From NCBI GenBank assembly GCA_964402955.1, contig CAYOEZ010000262.1, positions 1-6,115 on the forward strand: DNA of 6,115 nt. The letters are read 5' to 3'. Shown here one piece after another: positions 2,984 through 6,115 of this stretch (position 1 is the stretch's first letter; each line of letters opens with the position of its first letter). This DNA is from CAYOEZ01 sp964402955 (GTDB lineage: Bacteria > Chloroflexota > DTOL01 > DAOUCN01). Made by a program: the position numbers and the translations under genes. A model generated the notes under the pieces. The model searched no databases and was not told where the DNA came from. It saw only the letters and a list, made by a program, of their open reading frames with translations.

Positions 2984-5920
2984 CTACGGCGCAACGGTGC
3001 GCCGGAAGGTCAGCAGGAAGTTGACGTGCTGATTCAGGGGCAGGCCCATGCCCACGACGCGATCGCTGGGCAGCCCACCGGCCCAACCCGAGTACGGTCC
3101 CGGCACATGGTCTTTTAGCGGGTCCCAGGTGGGAACGCTGGCCCAAATCGGCAAATCCGCGCTGTAGCCGTCAGGGTTACCGCTTCGCTGTTCCGTTATT
3201 TTGCTGCAATCCTGATAGGGCAACCAGGAAAAGCCCAGGCAGACGTGCAGGCCGAGCAGGCTCTGGCCATTTTCGTCTTCAAGCCGGTAATAGACGTTGT
3301 GGTTGCCGTCCGACTCCGTCGGGTCCTGGTAGATCGCCCGCGTCAACCGCCAGTAGACTTGCCCGCTCGTCACGTTGGCCGGCGAGACTGACATGTGCAA
3401 AATGTCGGGAATGCGCCAGTCGACGCCCGTCCACGTGGGCGACGGCCCGGGTGTTACGGTGATGGTGCGCGTCGCCGTGGCCGCTGGGATGGCAGTCTGG
3501 GTTGCGGTTTTGGTCACTGTGGGAGTGACTGTGGGCGTTGGCGGCGGATCGACGACGATGACGGGCAGATAGGCGCGATAGGTCCAGCCACCCACAGGAG
3601 TGTTAGCGGGCGTCGGCGTTGCGCTCTCCGTGGGTGTGGATGTGATGGTCGGGGTATCCGTTGGCAGCGGCGTGACGCTGGGCGACGGCGTAATGCTGGG
3701 CGATGGGGTGACGCTTGCGGTCGGGGTCGGCAGCGCCACGGCATCGCGCAGAGCAGTGAGCACACCCGTCTGATAGCTGACCACGTACACGCGTCCCAGG
3801 GCGGCGTCGACGGCAATGCCCTGCCCGCCGTCCTCCGCATCCTCGGCGCCCAGCGGCACGCTTGCCAGGAGCGCTCCGCTAGCGCCGTCGCGCACTTGCA
3901 GTGTTGCCTGGCCGTCGCTGATCACGACAATGAACACGTGGTTGGTCGCCGCATTGACGGCTACGCCGTAGCCCTTGGCGCCCAGGGGAACGGCTGTATG
4001 GCTGCTGCCCGGGTCAACCATGTGCAGCTTCTGGTCAAACTGGTTGGTGACGTAGACGCGACCAGTCGTGGCGTTGACGGCCACTCCGAATGAGCCGCTG
4101 CCGGTGCTCAGGAAATCAACGATATTGCCTTCTGTGTCCAGGACGAATGTTCCCGGACTGGCGTCCAGCATTGTCACGTAGGCGCGACCGCTGGTCGGAT
4201 TGGCGGCCACCAGCGCCGGATGCTTGCCGATGACTGTTGTGGTGATGGGCTGCGCAGTCGTGGCGTCGAACACGGCGACAGTGTAGCCGCCGTCGTCCGT
4301 GCCGAAGTTGGCGGCGTAGACGCGGTTATTGGCGCTGTCGACGGCAATGCCCCAGGGGAAGAAGCCCGATGGCTCGGTCTGGGCGGCGCCGCTGTCGGGA
4401 TTGATCACCGAGATGTTGCCGCTGACACGATTGGTGACAAAAACCATGCCTGTCTGCTCGTTGACGGTGACGCCATTGGCCTGATTGCCGCCGGTGGCCA
4501 GGTCCTTGATGGGGGCGCCGCTGCCGCCATCGATAACCTTGACGATGTTTTCCAGGATCATGGTGACGTAGACGTGATGGCGGGTGGCGTCAACGGCCAG
4601 GCTTTGGGGATGGATACCGACGGTGGTGGTAAAGACGATGCCGACTGTGCCGGTGGGCATGGGCAACGGCGTGAGCGTGGCGGTGCGGGTGGGTGTCGGC
4701 GTGGCGGCCGGTACGGTAGCCGTGGCGGTGGGTGATGCGCTGGCAGTGGGCGTCGCCGTCGGCGCAATGTTGGTCGCAGTGGCTGTGCGCGTGCGCGTGC
4801 GCGTGGCTGTTGCCGATGGCAGCGCCGTCGGCGAGTTGGTGCGCGTCGGCGTCGCGGTCGGCGCGGGCACGGCGTCATTGATGACGAAGAGCTTGCCCGA
4901 CTGATAGCCCGTCACATAGATGCGGTTGAGCATCGGGTCGACGGCCAGCCCCTGGCCGCCCTGATTGACATCGTCTGCTGACAGCCACAATGGTGTTCCG
5001 AGTACATTTGTGTCTCCGTCCAGCAGCAACAGTGACAGACCGACCTGGCTGACGAGCGTGACGAAGATGTGATTGGTCGTCGGGTTGACGGCAACGTTGA
5101 CCGGAGGATGCGGCAGGGCAATGTGTGTCAATCCGCCGAGTGGGTCGCGCACCCACAACGTCGGATGCGCAGTGTCATTATTGACAACATAGAGGAGGCC
5201 GGTGACGGGGTTGAAGGCTACGCCGCGTGGGGCAGCGCCCACGGGGGTGGGCCCCAAGGTGACATCGCCCGTGGCGGCGCTCACCTGAAACAATCCGGTG
5301 TTGTCGGCTGAGATGTAGACGCTATTATTGACGGCGTCAACACAGACAAATGCTGGCCTGTAGATGTTGCCAGTGGTCTTGAAGACGCTTGCCGCGGTTC
5401 CGTCGACGACCGTGATGGAGTTGCTACCGAAGTTGGCGACGAAGACGCGATTGGTCTGCGGGTGGACGGCCAGCCCCCAGGGAGTGGCGCCGACGGTAAC
5501 CAGCCGGCTCAGGCCGGTGGCAGGGTCAATGATGGACAGTGTGCCGCTGTCGCGATTGGTCACGTAGACCTGGTGGGTCGTGCTGTTGACGGCGACAGCG
5601 TTGGGATGGCTGCCCAGGCTGCCCAGGGAATTCAGTTGGGTCATCGTCTCGCCGTCGATAACCGCCACATTAGCGCTATTGCCTGCATCGTGGAGTCCCA
5701 CATAGACGCGCCCTGTGCTGCTGTCGACCGCGACGCCTCGTGGCTTAGAGCCGAGCGTGATGGCAGTCAGGACGGCGAGAGTGGGCGTCGGAGCAGCGTC
5801 TGTTTGCCCGTCACCCCGTCCCTCCTCTTGCAGCGGGGCGGGAGAGGCTGCAACTCCCCGCGCTGCGAGGGAGACAAGAATGAGCAGGACACTGGTCACG
5901 AGCAGAGTGATCTGGCGCAT
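2984..5920 (-). CDS. Secreted double YVTN-type beta-propeller protein with Thr/Pro linkers
   Basis: This encodes 978 residues. A signal peptide occupies about residues 1-25 (hydrophobic core 5-20, likely cleavage after VAA). Propeller 1 (about 45-350) has seven blades carrying the motif GVAVN..T..VYVTN, with YVTN itself at 119-122. A Thr/Pro/Arg linker (351-424) follows. Propeller 2 (425-730) has seven blades in the same order (YVTN at 623-626). Next come a second Thr/Pro/Ser linker (731-776), a short WTYRAYLPVIVV segment (779-790), a third linker (791-832), and a C-terminal domain (833-978) with Cys894 and Cys905 that I do not recognise. YncE/YVTN repeats form extracellular propellers in many bacteria and archaea, often binding proteins or ligands. 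No enzymatic residues are evident. AGGAA lies about 9 bases before the ATG at 5920. The YLPV-plus-linker arrangement is common in Chloroflexota exported proteins. The gene stands alone, with a strong terminator after it. Role unknown; a cell-surface binding or structural role is inferred. Confidence 0.93.
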   Translation of the reverse strand: MRQITLLVTSVLLILVSLAARGVAASPAPLQEEGRGDGQTDAAPTPTLAVLTAITLGSKPRGVAVDSSTGRVYVGLHDAGNSANVAVIDGETMTQLNSLGSLGSHPNAVAVNSTTHQVYVTNRDSGTLSIIDPATGLSRLVTVGATPWGLAVHPQTNRVFVANFGSNSITVVDGTAASVFKTTGNIYRPAFVCVDAVNNSVYISADNTGLFQVSAATGDVTLGPTPVGAAPRGVAFNPVTGLLYVVNNDTAHPTLWVRDPLGGLTHIALPHPPVNVAVNPTTNHIFVTLVSQVGLSLLLLDGDTNVLGTPLWLSADDVNQGGQGLAVDPMLNRIYVTGYQSGKLFVINDAVPAPTATPTRTNSPTALPSATATRTRTRTATATNIAPTATPTASASPTATATVPAATPTPTRTATLTPLPMPTGTVGIVFTTTVGIHPQSLAVDATRHHVYVTMILENIVKVIDGGSGAPIKDLATGGNQANGVTVNEQTGMVFVTNRVSGNISVINPDSGAAQTEPSGFFPWGIAVDSANNRVYAANFGTDDGGYTVAVFDATTAQPITTTVIGKHPALVAANPTSGRAYVTMLDASPGTFVLDTEGNIVDFLSTGSGSFGVAVNATTGRVYVTNQFDQKLHMVDPGSSHTAVPLGAKGYGVAVNAATNHVFIVVISDGQATLQVRDGASGALLASVPLGAEDAEDGGQGIAVDAALGRVYVVSYQTGVLTALRDAVALPTPTASVTPSPSITPSPSVTPLPTDTPTITSTPTESATPTPANTPVGGWTYRAYLPVIVVDPPPTPTVTPTVTKTATQTAIPAATATRTITVTPGPSPTWTGVDWRIPDILHMSVSPANVTSGQVYWRLTRAIYQDPTESDGNHNVYYRLEDENGQSLLGLHVCLGFSWLPYQDCSKITEQRSGNPDGYSADLPIWASVPTWDPLKDHVPGPYSGWAGGLPSDRVVGMGLPLNQHVNFLLTFRRTVAP
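3425..3550 (-). repeat. Thr/Pro-rich linker 3 coding sequence
   Basis: Residues about 791-832 form a third Thr/Pro/Ala stretch between the YLPV segment and the C-terminal domain. Its presence marks the C-terminal 145 residues as an independently folding module. Confidence 0.75.
3593..3730 (-). repeat. Thr/Pro/Ser-rich linker 2 coding sequence
   Basis: Residues about 731-776 are built of short units such as VTPSPS and ITPSPS in tandem. It follows propeller 2 just as linker 1 follows propeller 1, and leads to the aromatic segment WTYRAYLPVIVV. Confidence 0.8.
3731..4648 (-). repeat. Propeller copy 2 (residues 425-730), internal duplication
   Basis: This is the second seven-blade propeller, partner of the copy at 4871-5788. 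It ends in the same way as copy 1: the last blade is followed by a DAV motif and then a Thr/Pro linker. The duplicated unit therefore probably included propeller plus linker, about 1.1 kb. The copies have diverged considerably, which points to an old event. Confidence 0.75.
4655..4870 (-). repeat. Thr/Pro/Arg-rich linker 1 coding sequence
   Basis: This low-complexity stretch (residues about 351-422) is dominated by Thr, Pro, Ala and Arg in TPT/TATxT-type units. It includes three tandem copies of GTGCGC at 4785-4802 (plus-strand reading) that encode alternating Arg-Thr. It is probably an extended, possibly glycosylated spacer. The DNA is repetitive enough for slippage. Confidence 0.8.
4871..5788 (-). 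repeat. Propeller copy 1 (residues 45-350), internal duplication
   Basis: This is the first of two in-register seven-blade propellers. Corresponding blades align at an offset of about 375-377 residues: PWGLAV at 147 with PWGIAV at 522, VFVANFG at 159-165 with VYAANFG at 534-540, and GGQGLAVD at 321 with GGQGIAVD at 698. Blades match their counterpart better than their neighbours, so the whole propeller was duplicated rather than each set growing blade by blade. Confidence 0.75.
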
Positions 5921-6015
5921 GGCTACGTCTTCCTTCGTCGCGCAACGGGCGCTGTTTCGTCGCTTTCAGGGCCACGGCCTGTGCAAAGTCCCTTGACAGG
6001 CGCAACGATGCGTAG

Positions 6016-6036
6016 GGGCAGGTCTGAGACCTGCCC
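6016..6036. repeat. Palindromic intergenic repeat, copy 1
   Basis: Arms GGGCAGGTCT (6016-6025) and AGACCTGCCC (6027-6036) form a perfect 10-bp hairpin around a single G. The flank GCGTAGG precedes it. An alternative pairing joins GGGGCAGG (6015-6022) with CCTGCCCC (6038-6045). It resembles REP-like dispersed palindromes seen between genes in many genomes. Dispersal in this genome is inferred. Confidence 0.6.
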
Positions 6037-6061
6037 GCCTGCCCCGTGTGGTGGTTGGGAA

Positions 6062-6077
6062 GGCAGGTCTGAGACCC
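6062..6077. repeat. Palindromic intergenic repeat, copy 2 (degenerate)
   Basis: The 15 bases GGCAGGTCTGAGACC here are identical to 6017-6031 of copy 1. The right arm then diverges (CCATATG), leaving only the GGTCTGAGACC core palindrome. It is a second, decayed or partial copy 45 bases away in the same orientation. Confidence 0.55.
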
Positions 6078-6115
6078 ATATGCGCTAACTTAAGAAATGC
6101 AGGTGCATGGATTGG

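Larger units (their letters stand above)
5921..6115. other. Non-coding leader upstream of the propeller gene
   Basis: No convincing gene lies in these 195 bases. They hold the AGGAA ribosome binding site of the propeller gene immediately before 5920 and two palindromic repeat copies at 6016-6036 and 6062-6077. I found no well-spaced consensus promoter on the minus strand, so the transcription start of the propeller gene is undetermined. The frame crossing here on the plus strand is a shadow that extends out of the antisense of the propeller gene. Confidence 0.6.

Noticed and set aside
3395..4093. Plus-strand frames opposite the propeller gene (also 4220-4735 and 4584-4904)
   Set aside because: Their Gly/Val/Arg-rich composition is the reverse complement of propeller and Thr/Pro linker codons, so they are shadows.
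3425..4870. Repeated units considered as a CRISPR array
   Set aside because: The repeats are in-frame Thr/Pro codon blocks and propeller blades inside one long gene, with no constant direct repeat and no unique spacers.
5993..5998. TTGACA on the plus strand as a -35 element
   Set aside because: No -10 hexamer lies at 16-18 bases (the position is GGGCAG) and no plus-strand gene follows.
5462..6088. Plus-strand open frame of 208 codons over the start of the propeller gene
   Set aside because: It is antisense to the signal peptide and first blades and runs into the repeat-bearing leader. No recognisable domain.

Overview
The window looks like chromosomal DNA from a GC-rich bacterium, most likely a Chloroflexota member (Caldilineae, Ardenticatenia or Anaerolineae-like). 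This placement is an inference. It rests mainly on the long secreted protein, whose Thr/Pro-rich linkers and YLPV-type motif next to such a linker are common in that phylum. All five protein genes supported here lie on the minus strand, so the biological reading order runs from high to low coordinates. No RNA gene, CRISPR array, transposase or phage gene was found.

Layout in reading order. (1) 5921-6115 is a non-coding leader holding two copies of a palindromic GGCAGGTCT/AGACC repeat, probably a dispersed intergenic element. (2) 2984-5920 encodes a 978-residue secreted protein: signal peptide, seven-bladed YVTN/YncE-like propeller, Thr/Pro linker, a second propeller in register with the first, further linkers and an unrecognised C-terminal domain. 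It ends at a perfect 38-bp palindrome (2928-2965) that should terminate transcription in both directions. (3) An AT-rich island (2820-2927) carries a near-consensus promoter with two ATATG-N2-CATAT boxes upstream of it. This promoter drives a winged-helix regulator of the SufR/COG2345 type with C-terminal cysteines (2143-2769), which is followed by a hairpin terminator or attenuator (2065-2094). (4) yqeC (1234-2007) and a mocA/ygfJ-like nucleotidyltransferase (651-1232) form a tight pair separated by one base. (5) After a 78-bp gap with its own extended -10 promoter, a multi-span membrane protein (572 downward) runs off the left edge.

How the parts fit. The YqeC and MocA-like families mature the cofactor of molybdenum hydroxylases, and in several bacteria they are tied to the selenium-dependent members. 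The pair probably serves such enzymes encoded elsewhere, since no hydroxylase subunit is present here. The Fe-S-type regulator just upstream could connect the pair to redox or iron status, but a hairpin separates them, so this is a hypothesis. The propeller protein is an isolated, separately terminated surface or secreted protein. No clearly new multi-gene system is visible. The most interesting items are the paired palindromic boxes at the regulator promoter, the whole-propeller duplication and the uncharacterised C-terminal domain.
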